DNA of 64,000 nucleotides from Mesorhizobium huakuii (GCF_014189455.1 NZ_CP050296.1:310001-374000), one strand, 5' to 3'. Shown: positions 7,678 to 15,679, counted from the stretch's first letter. The notes: generated by a model not told the origin, from the sequence alone. Translations and numbers: made by a program.

Positions 7678-8550
7678 TCAGGCGCTGCGCCGCTCGGCCG
7701 GCAGCGCGTCCAGCAGCTTCTGCAGCTTGGCGATCGAGTTGTGCTCGGCGAGCGGCGTGTAGACGATCAGCTTCATATCGGAGCCGTCATCGATCGACAG
7801 GCTCATATGCTCGAACACCATCGGGCCGGCGATCGGGTGGCGCAGATGCTTCATGCCGGACAAGCGGTGCACGACGTCGCGTTGCGGCCACCATTCCCGG
7901 AACTCCGGACTTGAGCGCATCATCAGCGCGATCAATCGCTCGAAATCCGGATCGCCGACATATCTGGCGCTCTCGGCGCGGAACGCGGCAAGGGTTGCAC
8001 GCGCCAGCTGCTCCCAGTCGACCAGCAAATGCCGCCGGTGCGGATCGGTGAACACGCCGTGGATGATGTTGCGGGCGTCGCCCTCGAGCAGGCCATAATC
8101 GCCGAAAATGGCGACGGCCGCGTCATTCCAGGCCAGCACGTCCCAGCGCGGACCGACGACATAGGCGGGCTGCAGGACAAGGCTTTGCAACATATGCAGC
8201 AAGGGGCCTTCGACCTTTCCTGCCGCGATGCGCCGCCGCTCCGGCTGCTGGCGGCCGGCAAGCGTGAAGAGATGCCGTTTCTCGGCGGCGTCGAGGCGCA
8301 ACGCCCCGCACAGCGCCGTCAGCACCTCCACGGAAGGCCGCACGTCCCTGCCCTGCTCCAGCCAGGTGTACCAGGTGGCGCCGACGCCTGCGATCATCGC
8401 CACCTCCTCGCGGCGCAGGCCTGGCGTGCGCCGCCTGAGGCCGGTCGTGATGCCGGTCGCCGAGGGCGTCAGCCTTTCGCGGCGTGAGCGCAGGAAAGCG
8501 CCGAGTTCGCGCCGGCGGCTGTCTTCAGCGGAATGAGAGGGAGCGTCCAT
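7678..8550 (-). CDS. XRE-family regulator with MmyB-like ligand domain
   Basis: A 290-residue regulator. Its N-terminal XRE helix-turn-helix includes RRRELGAFLRSRRERLTP and LRREEVAMIAGVGATWYTWLEQGRDVRPS (residues about 10-70), and is followed by the MmyB-type C-terminal domain (PAYVVGPRWDVLAWNDAAVAIFGDY, FREWWPQRDV, GPMVFEHMSLSI). The frame continues to 8676, but ATG 8550 directly precedes the conserved domain. A consensus TATAAT -10 element lies 8 bp upstream of that ATG, so the transcript leader would be very short. Divergent placement from two SDR genes suggests it controls them, as is common for this family. The effector is unknown. Confidence 0.88.
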   Translation of the reverse strand: MDAPSHSAEDSRRRELGAFLRSRRERLTPSATGITTGLRRRTPGLRREEVAMIAGVGATWYTWLEQGRDVRPSVEVLTALCGALRLDAAEKRHLFTLAGRQQPERRRIAAGKVEGPLLHMLQSLVLQPAYVVGPRWDVLAWNDAAVAIFGDYGLLEGDARNIIHGVFTDPHRRHLLVDWEQLARATLAAFRAESARYVGDPDFERLIALMMRSSPEFREWWPQRDVVHRLSGMKHLRHPIAGPMVFEHMSLSIDDGSDMKLIVYTPLAEHNSIAKLQKLLDALPAERRSA

Positions 8551-8557
8551 GATGTCT

Positions 8558-8563
8558 ATTATA
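8558..8563 (-). promoter_or_regulatory. -10 element (TATAAT) for the XRE regulator
   Basis: On the minus strand the sequence is TATAAT, a perfect sigma-70 -10 hexamer, eight bases before ATG 8550. The best -35 candidate is weak (TTTATC at 8580-8585, 16-bp spacer). The short distance would give a leaderless or nearly leaderless transcript. Confidence 0.45.
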
Positions 8564-8606
8564 GCAGTACTGATACCAGGATAAAGTTTGAACTGTTTGA
8601 GATCCG

Positions 8607-8618
8607 TGGGACGTCCCA
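8607..8618. promoter_or_regulatory. Perfect 12-bp palindrome TGGGACGTCCCA, candidate operator
   Basis: The site lies between the divergent XRE regulator (start 8550) and the SDR gene (start 8655), 37 bp before the latter. Divergent XRE/MmyB regulators commonly bind such inverted repeats to control the neighbouring oxidoreductase. Its binding by this regulator is inference from position and symmetry. Confidence 0.5.
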
Positions 8619-8654
8619 TCTTGCGTCTGGAGCAACAGACAGGAGGCTCCCGAC

Positions 8655-9494
8655 ATGGACCTGAAAGACAAGACAATCCTCATCACCGGCTCGACCGACG
8701 GCGTCGGCCGCGTCGTCGCGCAACGGCTGGGTGCCGCCGGCGCCCGCGTGCTGGTGCACGGCCGCGATGCCGCGCGTGGCAAGGCCGTGGCAGCCGAAAT
8801 CGAGGCCGTCGGCGGCGGAGCCGAGTTCTTCGCCGCCGACCTCGCCTCGCTGGCCGAAATTCGCCGCCTTGCCGAGGCCGTGCGTGCCCGAACGGACCGG
8901 CTCGACATCCTCATCAACAATGCCGGCATCGGCACGGCAGGCGCCAAAAGACAGATCAGCGCCGATGGCTACGAACTGCGTTTCGCGGTCAACTATCTCG
9001 CCGGCTTCCTGCTGACCTCGGAACTTCTGCCGCTGCTGAAGGCGAGCGCACCAGCGCGTATCGTCAATGTCGCCTCGGCAGGCCAGCAGGCGATCGACTT
9101 TGGCGATGTCATGCTGACCCATGGCTATAGCGGCGTGCGTGCCTACTGCCAGAGCAAGCTGGCGCAGATCCTGTTCACCGTCGATCTGGCGGAGGAACTG
9201 AAAGGCACCGGCGTCACCGTCAATGCGCTGCATCCGGCGAGCTACATGGACACGACCATGGTCAGGCAGGCCGGCGTGACGCCATGGAGCTCTGTCGAAA
9301 CCGGCGCCGACGCCATCGTTAATCTGGCGACCTCATCCGCGCTCGCAGGGCGCAGCGGCCTCTATTTCGACGGCCTGCGCGAATCCCGCGCCGATGCCCA
9401 GGCTTACGACGCCAGGGCAAGGCAACAATTGCGAAGCCTGAGCCTCGACCTTGTCGGCCCAGCCTCCCCAGAATCCAGGGAACAGCACTCATGA
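8655..9494 (+). CDS. SDR-family NAD(P)-dependent oxidoreductase
   Basis: A 279-residue classical short-chain dehydrogenase. The dinucleotide motif ITGSTDGVG (residues about 9-17), the NNAG motif (ILINNAGIG) and the catalytic pair YCQSK are intact, with IVNVASAG supplying the serine. The length and the NYLAGFLLTSELLP segment resemble retinol-dehydrogenase-like or WW-oxidoreductase-like SDRs. ATG 8655 follows AGGAGG. It is divergent from an XRE/MmyB regulator and overlaps the next SDR by four bases (ATGA), so the two are co-translated. The substrate cannot be deduced; a small carbonyl compound sensed by the XRE protein is plausible. Confidence 0.92.
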   Translation: MDLKDKTILITGSTDGVGRVVAQRLGAAGARVLVHGRDAARGKAVAAEIEAVGGGAEFFAADLASLAEIRRLAEAVRARTDRLDILINNAGIGTAGAKRQISADGYELRFAVNYLAGFLLTSELLPLLKASAPARIVNVASAGQQAIDFGDVMLTHGYSGVRAYCQSKLAQILFTVDLAEELKGTGVTVNALHPASYMDTTMVRQAGVTPWSSVETGADAIVNLATSSALAGRSGLYFDGLRESRADAQAYDARARQQLRSLSLDLVGPASPESREQHS

Positions 9495-10213
9495 CCAACA
9501 CCACCGAACACACAGTCATCATCGGCGGCTCCTCCGGCATCGGCCTGGCAACCGCGCGCAAGCTGATTGGGCCCGGCATGAAGGTGACGATCACCGGCCG
9601 CAACCAGGACAAGCTCAACGGTGCCTGGAAAAGCCTCGGCGGCGCCGCCGACAAGGCCGCCTTCGATGCTTCGAAGCCGGACGAGGTGCGTCAGTTCTTC
9701 GAGCGTCTCGGCCCGTTCGACCACCTCGTCCTGGCGGCGAGCGGCGGCAAGGGCCTCGGCCCGTTCGCGACGCTCGACCTTGCCGATATCGGCAGCGGCG
9801 TCGAGGAGAAGGTGCGGCCGCAACTGTCCTGCCTGCAGGCCGCCTTGCCGACGCTCAACAAATCGGGGTCAGTAACCTTCATCTCGGCGGTGTCGGCTCA
9901 GGTCACCATGCCCGGCGTCGCCGGCATCGGCGCCGTCAACGGCATGCTGCTGACCGTGACGCCGATCCTGGCTGTCGAACTGAAGCCGCTGCGCGTCAAC
10001 GTCGTCGCGCCTGGTGTGATCGATACGCCGTGGTGGGATTTTTTGCCTGAGGACCAGCGGCAGGCGGTTTTTGCCGAATATGCCGGCAAGACCCCTGTGG
10101 GCAGGATTGGCCGCGCCGAGGACGTCGCCTCGGCGATAGCCTTCCTCGTCTCCAACGGCTTCATGACCGGCCAGGTGCTGACCTGCGATGGTGGTCTGCG
10201 GTTCGCGGCGTGA
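9491..10213 (+). CDS. SDR-family protein lacking the catalytic Tyr and Lys
   Basis: A 240-residue SDR fold protein with an intact nucleotide motif (IIGGSSGIG), LAASGGKG in place of NNAG, the serine strand VTFISAVSA and the C-terminal GQVLTCDGG. At the YxxxK site the sequence is IGAVN (just before GMLLTVTPILAVELKPLRVN), so the proton-donor tyrosine and the active-site lysine are both replaced. It may be a non-enzymatic NAD(P)-binding protein or use another chemistry; SDR subfamilies without YxxxK are known. Its start overlaps the stop of the intact SDR by four bases, so the two proteins are made together. No frameshift is seen. Confidence 0.88.
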   Translation: MTNTTEHTVIIGGSSGIGLATARKLIGPGMKVTITGRNQDKLNGAWKSLGGAADKAAFDASKPDEVRQFFERLGPFDHLVLAASGGKGLGPFATLDLADIGSGVEEKVRPQLSCLQAALPTLNKSGSVTFISAVSAQVTMPGVAGIGAVNGMLLTVTPILAVELKPLRVNVVAPGVIDTPWWDFLPEDQRQAVFAEYAGKTPVGRIGRAEDVASAIAFLVSNGFMTGQVLTCDGGLRFAA

Positions 10214-10222
10214 CCTCAGCCT

Positions 10223-10600
10223 TTAAACGGACTGCGCGATCAGCGTCAGGAAACCACCGCTCAGCGCGACATTGCCGACGAAGCCGTTGATGCGCGCCGC
10301 GCGGTCCGGGCCTTGATGATCCCAGAAATTGTGGACCATCGGCGTCGCTGCGATCAGGAACAGCACCAGCACCGCGCAGGCGATCGCGGTCCACAGCCCA
10401 GCGATCACCAAGGCGCCGGCAAGGATCTGCAGGACAATGCCGGCCCACAGCGCCAGCCGCGCCTGTGGCACGCCGCGCGCGGCCATCAGCCCGGTGAGGA
10501 AGGCCGCGTTCTGGATGTTGCGCAGGCCGGCGAAGACGAAAGCGCCGCCGAGCAACAGGCGGCCGAGAAACAAGAAGGTCGATGGTAAATCGGCAGGCAT
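10223..10600 (-). CDS. DoxX family membrane protein
   Basis: A 125-residue inner-membrane protein of the DoxX/DoxD family with about four hydrophobic segments. The first carries the family-typical FLFLGRLLLGGAFVFAGLRNI. GGGGAG seven bases before ATG 10600 supports that start; the frame is open to 10660 but the extra residues look non-native. It follows an AhpD-like gene and an Rrf2 regulator on the same strand, a combination seen in redox and thiol stress modules. The precise function of DoxX proteins is poorly defined, and a role in membrane redox homeostasis is inference. Confidence 0.85.
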   Translation of the reverse strand: MPADLPSTFLFLGRLLLGGAFVFAGLRNIQNAAFLTGLMAARGVPQARLALWAGIVLQILAGALVIAGLWTAIACAVLVLFLIAATPMVHNFWDHQGPDRAARINGFVGNVALSGGFLTLIAQSV

Positions 10601-10669
10601 AAAACACTCCCCTTGAAAACAGTTGGAGCGCCACCTCCTCGACGGCGCTCCAAAACACATCAGGACAAG

Positions 10670-11128
10670 TCAGGCCGCCTTGGCGGCCGGCATCGGATGA
10701 ATGGCCTGGAACGGGATGCACAGCCGGTTCCAGGTGTTGATCATGCCCAGCGCAACGGACAGCTTGACCAGTTCCTCTTCCGAGAAATGCTCGAGCGTGC
10801 GGGCGTAGAGTTCGCCCGACACGCCATTGTTGGCGATCAGGGTCACCGCCTCGGTCCAGGCGAAGGCGGCGCGCTCACGCGGGGAAAACAGCGGCGATTC
10901 CTTCCAGGCCGCGACAAGATAGAGCCGCTGTTCGGTCTCGCCATCGCGCCGCGCCTCGCGGCTGTGCATCTCGACGCAGTAGGAGCAGCCATTGATCTGC
11001 GAGGCCCTGAGCTTGATCAGGTGCAGCAGGCCGACCTCAAGCCCGCATTCGTCGACCGCCTTGTTGAGCGCCGACACCGCCTTCATGATCTCGGGCGCCT
11101 TGGCGAAAAATTGCAGTCTCGGCTTCAT
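10670..11128 (-). CDS. AhpD-like carboxymuconolactone decarboxylase-family protein
   Basis: A 152-residue protein of the CMD/AhpD-like family. It has the redox motif CSYCVEMH (the CxxCxxxH pattern of alkylhydroperoxidase-like proteins) at about residues 48-55, preceded by LIKLRASQING and followed by AFAWTEAVTLI. It probably acts as a small peroxidase or thiol-disulfide protein in the cytoplasm. AAAGGAAA lies just before ATG 11128; an upstream GTG at 11143 that overlaps the Rrf2 stop is a weaker choice. It lies between an Rrf2 regulator and a DoxX gene in an apparent three-gene operon. Confidence 0.9.
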   Translation of the reverse strand: MKPRLQFFAKAPEIMKAVSALNKAVDECGLEVGLLHLIKLRASQINGCSYCVEMHSREARRDGETEQRLYLVAAWKESPLFSPRERAAFAWTEAVTLIANNGVSGELYARTLEHFSEEELVKLSVALGMINTWNRLCIPFQAIHPMPAAKAA

Positions 11129-11139
11129 CGTCTTTCCTT

Positions 11140-11670
11140 TCACATCTGCTTTGGGGTTTGCGGGGTTGAATTGGGTTTCTGCGGCCGCTGGTGGCGCGCA
11201 ACGAAGGCGCAGCTGGCGGCAAAGGATCTCGGATCGCCCTCTGCCGCGTAGTCCGCCACGATGTCGGACAGCTTTGTTTCGGCGAGCGCTGCCCGATAGG
11301 CCCGCTCCGCCTTCAGCATCGCGGCATTGATGCCGCAGGGTTTGACATAGGCCGAGGCATCGATCTTGACCGGGCCGTTGCGGCGGATTTCGCCGCAGCG
11401 AAACGCCGGTTCGCGCCCTTCGACCGCCAGCACGATGTCGAGCAGCGTGATGCGTTCGGCCGGCCGCGCCAGCCGGTAGCCGCCAGCCGGACCCGATACC
11501 GATTCCAGGATGCGCTCGGCGGTCAGCATGTTGAGATGCTTCAAGAGATAGCTCGGCGACAGTCCGAAGGCTTCGGCGAGCGCCGCACCTGGCATGGTGC
11601 TGTTGCCCTCGACGCTCGCCAGCGTAGCAGCACAGTGGATGGCAGCTTCAACGCCCTCGCCCAGCTTCAT
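11140..11670 (-). CDS. Rrf2-family transcriptional regulator
   Basis: A 176-residue Rrf2-type winged-helix regulator. The DNA-binding domain contains ALAEAFGLSPSYLLKHLNMLTAERILESVSGPAGGYRLARPAERITLLDIVLAVEG, with the family-typical GGYRLARP wing near residue 65. Three cysteines (FRCGEI, KPCGIN, ASCAFVA) could sense oxidants or bind a cluster, but the compact CxxCxxC spacing of IscR/NsrR is absent. It is first in an operon with the AhpD-like and DoxX genes, so it probably autoregulates a redox-stress response. The C-terminal tail is proline- and glutamine-rich and may be disordered. Confidence 0.88.
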   Translation of the reverse strand: MKLGEGVEAAIHCAATLASVEGNSTMPGAALAEAFGLSPSYLLKHLNMLTAERILESVSGPAGGYRLARPAERITLLDIVLAVEGREPAFRCGEIRRNGPVKIDASAYVKPCGINAAMLKAERAYRAALAETKLSDIVADYAAEGDPRSFAASCAFVARHQRPQKPNSTPQTPKQM

Positions 11671-11771
11671 GATGATGCCGATCTCCTATTTATGGATATC
11701 TTTTATCGTGGATAATTTTTATCTGCAATAGGGAAATGCGGAAATGCACATGTTCGCGATGGCTTCACAGG

Positions 11772-11835
11772 ACTTGGGTTCCTCGCACCCCGCAAAGCGG
11801 GGAGAGGTGGCCCGGCGAAGCCGGGACGGAGAGGG
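11772..11835 (+). repeat. REP-like palindromic element, first copy of inverted pair
   Basis: This 64-bp element contains two hairpins (ccccgcaaagcgggg and cccggcgaagccggg). It is repeated in inverted orientation at 11933-11994. The first hairpin differs between copies in loop and stem bases while staying paired. It lies in the 359-bp gap (11671-12029) between the Rrf2 gene and preA; the rest of that gap shows no gene. Confidence 0.85.
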
Positions 11836-11932
11836 GGACGACCTTTGTGAAGTCAAAACCGGTGAGGAATCAGGCGCAAGCAAGATGAAAGGCGATCTGA
11901 AGCCTGGGTAAGCTCCCAGTCGTCCCGAAAGT

Positions 11933-11994
11933 CCCTCTCCGTCCCGGCTTCGCCGGGCCACCTCTCCCCACTCCGTGGGGCGAGGAACCCAAGT
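11933..11994 (-). repeat. REP-like palindromic element, second inverted copy
   Basis: Reverse-complement partner of 11772-11835, 97 bp away, with the hairpins ccccactccgtgggg and cccggcttcgccggg. Located 36 bp beyond the preA stop, the pair could fold as a large structure ending or stabilising the preT-preA transcript. This role is inference. Confidence 0.85.
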
Positions 11995-12029
11995 TCTGCC
12001 AAGCAGCCCTACCTGCGCTGGAGCAAGCC

Positions 12030-13343
12030 CTACTCCGCAGCCACCTTGGCCATCGGGTTGTTCGGGTGCGTCGTCCAGTTGGCGTAGACCGGCGACACCG
12101 GCTTGCCGGTGCGCTGGTCCATCACGCCGGCGGCCAGCGGCTCCATGGTGATGCAATTCTCGACCGGGCAGACATTGACGCAGAGGTTGCAGCCGACGCA
12201 TTCGGCCTCGATCACCTCGAAATGCCTGACGCCGTCGACCATGCTGGTGATCGCCTGGTGCGAAGTGTCCTCGCAGGCGATGTGGCAGCGGCCGCATTTG
12301 ATGCAGGCGTCCTGGTCGATACGCGCTTTGGCGACATAGTTGAGGTTGAGATACTGCCAGTCGGTGACGTTGGGCGTGGCGCGGCCGACAATGTCGTCGA
12401 GCGAGCGGTGGCCCTTCTCGTCCATCCAGTTTTCCAGGCCGGCGATCATCTCCTGCACGATCTTGAAACCGTAGGTCATCGCCGCCGTGCAGACCTGCAC
12501 ATTGCCGGCGCCGAGCGCCATGAATTCGGCCGCGTCACGCCAGGTGGTGATGCCGCCAATGCCGGAGATCGGCAGCCCATGCGTTTCCGGATCGCGCGCG
12601 ATTTCGGCCACCATGTTCATGGCGATCGGCTTCACCGCCGGGCCACAGTAGCCGCCATGCGAACCCTTGCCGTCGATGGTCGGCTGAGGCGCGAAGCTGT
12701 CGAGATCGACACCGGTGATCGAATTGATGGTGTTGATCAGCGACACCGCGTCGGTGCCGCCGGCGAGTGCGGCGCGCGCCGGCTTGCGCACATCGGTGAT
12801 GTTGGGTGTCAGCTTGGTGATGACGGGCATGCGGGTGTTGGCCTTGCACCAGCGCACCACCATTTCGATATATTCCGGCACCTGGCCGACGGCAGCGCCC
12901 ATGCCTCGTTCCGACATGCCGTGCGGGCAGCCGAAATTAAGTTCGATGCCGTCGGCTTCCGTCTCCTCGACCACCGGCAGGATCGCCTTCCAGCTCTCCT
13001 CGACACAAGGCACCATCAGCGAAACGACGATGGCGCGGTCGGGCCAATCCTTCTTGACCTGTTTGATTTCGCGCAGATTGACCTGCAGGTCGCGGTCGGT
13101 GATCAGTTCGATGTTGTTGAGGCCGAGCAGGCGCCGGTCGGCGCCCCAGATCGCGCCGTAACGCGGGCCGTTGACGTTGACCACCGGCGGACCTTCCTCG
13201 CCCAGCGTCTTCCACACCACGCCGCCCCACCCCGCCTTGAAGGCGCGGACGACATTGTAGGCCTTGTCGGTCGGCGGTGCCGAGGCCAGCCAGAACGGAT
13301 TTGGCGATTTGATGCCGACGAAATTGTTGCGGATGTCTGCCAT
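12030..13343 (-). CDS. preA: Dihydropyrimidine dehydrogenase, catalytic subunit PreA
   Basis: The FMN-containing subunit that reduces uracil or thymine to the dihydropyrimidine, first step of the pathway, paired with PreT. The 437 residues hold a dihydroorotate-dehydrogenase-like barrel (FGCPHGMSERGMGAAVG, ELNFGCPHG, with the catalytic-loop cysteine, and GIGGITTWRDAAEFMALGAGNVQVCTA). A C-terminal ferredoxin domain has two 4Fe-4S motifs, CIKCGRCHIAC and CVGCNLCVNVCP. ATG 13343 follows AAGGGA. It is separated from preT by a methyltransferase gene, with 12 bp between that gene's restored end and this start, so all three look co-transcribed from the RutR-like box at 15609. Confidence 0.95.
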   Translation of the reverse strand: MADIRNNFVGIKSPNPFWLASAPPTDKAYNVVRAFKAGWGGVVWKTLGEEGPPVVNVNGPRYGAIWGADRRLLGLNNIELITDRDLQVNLREIKQVKKDWPDRAIVVSLMVPCVEESWKAILPVVEETEADGIELNFGCPHGMSERGMGAAVGQVPEYIEMVVRWCKANTRMPVITKLTPNITDVRKPARAALAGGTDAVSLINTINSITGVDLDSFAPQPTIDGKGSHGGYCGPAVKPIAMNMVAEIARDPETHGLPISGIGGITTWRDAAEFMALGAGNVQVCTAAMTYGFKIVQEMIAGLENWMDEKGHRSLDDIVGRATPNVTDWQYLNLNYVAKARIDQDACIKCGRCHIACEDTSHQAITSMVDGVRHFEVIEAECVGCNLCVNVCPVENCITMEPLAAGVMDQRTGKPVSPVYANWTTHPNNPMAKVAAE

Positions 13344-13355
13344 GACAGGTCCCTT

Positions 13356-14197
13356 TCAGCCGAGACGAAGAAGCAGTTCAACGGGTGCGAGAATACCGCC
13401 TTCAAGCGCGGCGGTGATATTGGCGATCTTGGTGCGGGCATCTTCGCCCATGACCAGGCCGACGCCGGGCGCCGGCTTTTTCCTTCCGCCTGTGCGGCGG
13501 CCATCCGGGCACGTATCGCGGCGAAGAATTCGACGGCGAAAGCACCACGCTGCCTCTCGGCGACGACGGAGAAGCCGGAAGCCGTGGCCGCCGAGCGATA
13601 GTCGTCTGGCGTGGCGACAAAGGACATGGTCTCGTTGGAGGCCCATGGCACGGGATAGGTCAGCGCGCCGTCCTTAAGCCGCATCACATCGTAGACCGCA
13701 AAAACGCCGCCCGGCCTGAGCACGCGCGCGGCCTCGCTCATCAGCCTTGCCTTGTCGGGAAGGTTCATGCCGACATGCAGGATCATGGCCGCGTCAAAGC
13801 TGGCGTTGGCGAACGGCATGTCCAGCGCGCTGCCTTGCACGAACCGGACTTTGTCGGCAATTCCCACCCGCTTCGACAGGCTGGTCGCGACGTCGACATA
13901 GCTTTGCGTGAGATCGATGCCGGTGACATCGGCGCCGGCATGGTTGGCGGCAAAGCGGGCCGGACCACCCACCCCGGAACCAATGTCGAGCAGCCTGGCT
14001 CCGGGCTTCAAACCCATCTGGCCAAGCAGTTCCCTGGTGGCGGCGATACCGCCAATGTGGAATTCGTCGACCGCTTCAAGATCGCCGGCACGCAGATGGG
14101 CAATGTCCACGCCGGTATCGGCGAGCGCGGCAAGGATGCGCTGCTCGAGACCAGCTATGTCGTAGTGACGGGCGACGCCCGGTTCCACCGTGGCCAT
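13356..14197 (-). pseudogene. Class I SAM-dependent methyltransferase, frameshifted near C-terminus
   Basis: A Rossmann-fold methyltransferase of about 280 residues once repaired. Motif I is LLDIGSGVGGPARFAA (residues about 69-84), followed by VTGIDLTQSYVDVA, VRFVQGSALDMPFANASFDAA and ARVLRPGGVFAVYDV. The pattern resembles glycine/sarcosine-type or other small-molecule methyltransferases. After MAAAQAEG the frame breaks at a run of five A on the coding strand (plus T5, 13477-13481). A sixth base restores KKPAPGVGLVMGEDARTKIANI and an end at 13356. Without repair the frame runs on through preA as nonsense. It lies between preT and preA with 5- and 12-bp gaps, so it belongs to their operon. The substrate is unknown. 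Confidence 0.82.
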
Positions 14198-14202
14198 GAT
14201 CC

Positions 14203-15558
14203 TTATCCCCGCGTCAGACTCCTGTGTATGCTCTCCGCCGCATCGCGCCCCTGCGCCACGGCCGAGACGGTCAGGTCGTCGCCACCAAAGATGCAGTCGC
14301 CGCCGGCCCAGACCTTGGCCAGCGATGTCCGCCCTTCCGCATCGACCTTGATGCGGCCGGCTTCGAGCTCGATCGCGGCGCCGCTGCCATTGAGGGCGGC
14401 CGGGACAAAGCTCTGGCCAATCGCCTTGAATACCTGGTCGGCAACCAGCGTCAGCGTCTCGCCGGTACCGGCGAGCTTGTCGCCGTTGAGCGCTGTGTAT
14501 TCGAGTTCGATGCCTGACACCTTCCCGCCTTCGGCAATGACCCGCTTCGGCTGCAACCAGTGGCGGATGGTGACGCCGTTGGCGGCGGCCAGATCCTGCT
14601 CGAACCCGGAAGCGTTCATATGCTCCTGGCCGCGCCGGTAGCAGATCGTCACCTCCTCGGCGCCGAGGAGTTTTGATTGCACGGCCGCGTCGATCGCCGT
14701 CATGCCGCCGCCGATGACGACGACGCGGCGGCCGACCGGCAGGCCGGAGAGGTCGCTGGCCTGGCGCAGTTCGGCGATGAACTCCACCGCATTGGTGACG
14801 CCGGCGGCATCCTCGCCATCGGCGCGCAGCGCGTTGACGCCGCCAAGTCCCATGCCGAGGAACACCGCATCGTAATTGCGGATCAGGTCGGAGAGCTGGT
14901 AGTCGCGGCCGAGCGCCTTGCCGTTCTGGATGTCGATGCCGCCGATCGCCGTGACATAGTCGACCTCGGCCTGGGCGAAATTGTCGACGCTCTTATAGGC
15001 GGCGATGCCATATTCGTTGAGGCCGCCGGCCTTCGGCCGCGCTTCCAGTATGGTCACGTCATGACCATGGCGGGCGAGCCGGTGCGCGGCGGCAAGGCCG
15101 GCCGGGCCGGCGCCGACCACGGCGACCGTCTTTCCGGTCGGCTCCGGGCGTGGATAAAACTGCTTGTTCTCGGCCATCGCGACATCGGTGGCGTAGCGCT
15201 GCAGCCGCCCGATCTGCACCGGCTTGCCCTCCGCCACCTCACGCACGCAGACCTCTTCGCACAGCGTTTCGGTCGGGCAAACGCGGGCGCACATGCCGCC
15301 AAGGATGTTCTGGTCGAAAATGGTCTTGGCCGAGCCGATCGGGTTGCCGGTCGAGATCTGGCGGATGAACAGCGGAATGTCGATCGAGGTCGGGCACGCG
15401 TTCATGCACGGCGCGTCATAGCAGAAATAGCAGCGGTCGGATCCGACCAGCGCCTCGTGATGATCGAGCGGCGGATGCAGGTCGGAAAAATTGTCCGCGT
15501 ACTGCTCGGCCGCAAGCCGGCCGCCGACGATACCTTCCTTGAACTGGCCTTCTGGCAT
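14203..15558 (-). CDS. preT: Dihydropyrimidine dehydrogenase, NAD(P)-binding subunit PreT
   Basis: The flavoprotein subunit that passes electrons from NAD(P)H to PreA. The 451 residues resemble the small subunit of glutamate synthase. The N-terminal Fe-S region has CYFCYDAPCMNACPTSID and GGMCARVCPTETLCEEVCV. An FAD motif (GAGPAGLAAAHRLARHGHDV, near residue 148) and a second dinucleotide motif (VVVIGGGMTAIDAAV) follow, and the end has VWAGGDCIFGGDD. ATG 15558 is 51 bp from a RutR-like box. It is first in the preT-methyltransferase-preA operon, the upper part of uracil catabolism whose lower part lies 8 kb away. Confidence 0.94.
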   Translation of the reverse strand: MPEGQFKEGIVGGRLAAEQYADNFSDLHPPLDHHEALVGSDRCYFCYDAPCMNACPTSIDIPLFIRQISTGNPIGSAKTIFDQNILGGMCARVCPTETLCEEVCVREVAEGKPVQIGRLQRYATDVAMAENKQFYPRPEPTGKTVAVVGAGPAGLAAAHRLARHGHDVTILEARPKAGGLNEYGIAAYKSVDNFAQAEVDYVTAIGGIDIQNGKALGRDYQLSDLIRNYDAVFLGMGLGGVNALRADGEDAAGVTNAVEFIAELRQASDLSGLPVGRRVVVIGGGMTAIDAAVQSKLLGAEEVTICYRRGQEHMNASGFEQDLAAANGVTIRHWLQPKRVIAEGGKVSGIELEYTALNGDKLAGTGETLTLVADQVFKAIGQSFVPAALNGSGAAIELEAGRIKVDAEGRTSLAKVWAGGDCIFGGDDLTVSAVAQGRDAAESIHRSLTRG

Positions 15559-15608
15559 TGTCAGTTCCCCATGTTTTCGTTTTGGGGAAGGCTAGCACGT
15601 TTTATTTT

Positions 15609-15624
15609 TTTATCAATTGGTCAA
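15609..15624. promoter_or_regulatory. RutR-like operator upstream of preT
   Basis: Read on the minus strand the 16-mer is TTGACCAATTGATAAA, matching TTGACCAnnTGGTCAA at 12 of 14 defined positions, with the left half-site perfect. It lies 51 bp before the preT start in an otherwise AT-rich stretch. Its TTGACC could also act as a -35 hexamer, so bound repressor would block polymerase. Function is inferred. Confidence 0.75.
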
Positions 15625-15679
15625 TTTTCACCGCAAGCTGCTGAAAAGGCTCGATAAAAACATGATTTTTTCACTCATG

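Noticed and set aside
13103..13355. C-terminal extension of the methyltransferase frame into preA
   Set aside because: After the T5 run the frame overlaps preA and reads as nonsense; the other frame restores a conserved C-terminus ending at 13356.
12066..13601. 511-codon plus-strand frame opposite preA
   Set aside because: It is antisense to the conserved PreA gene and has shadow-frame composition.
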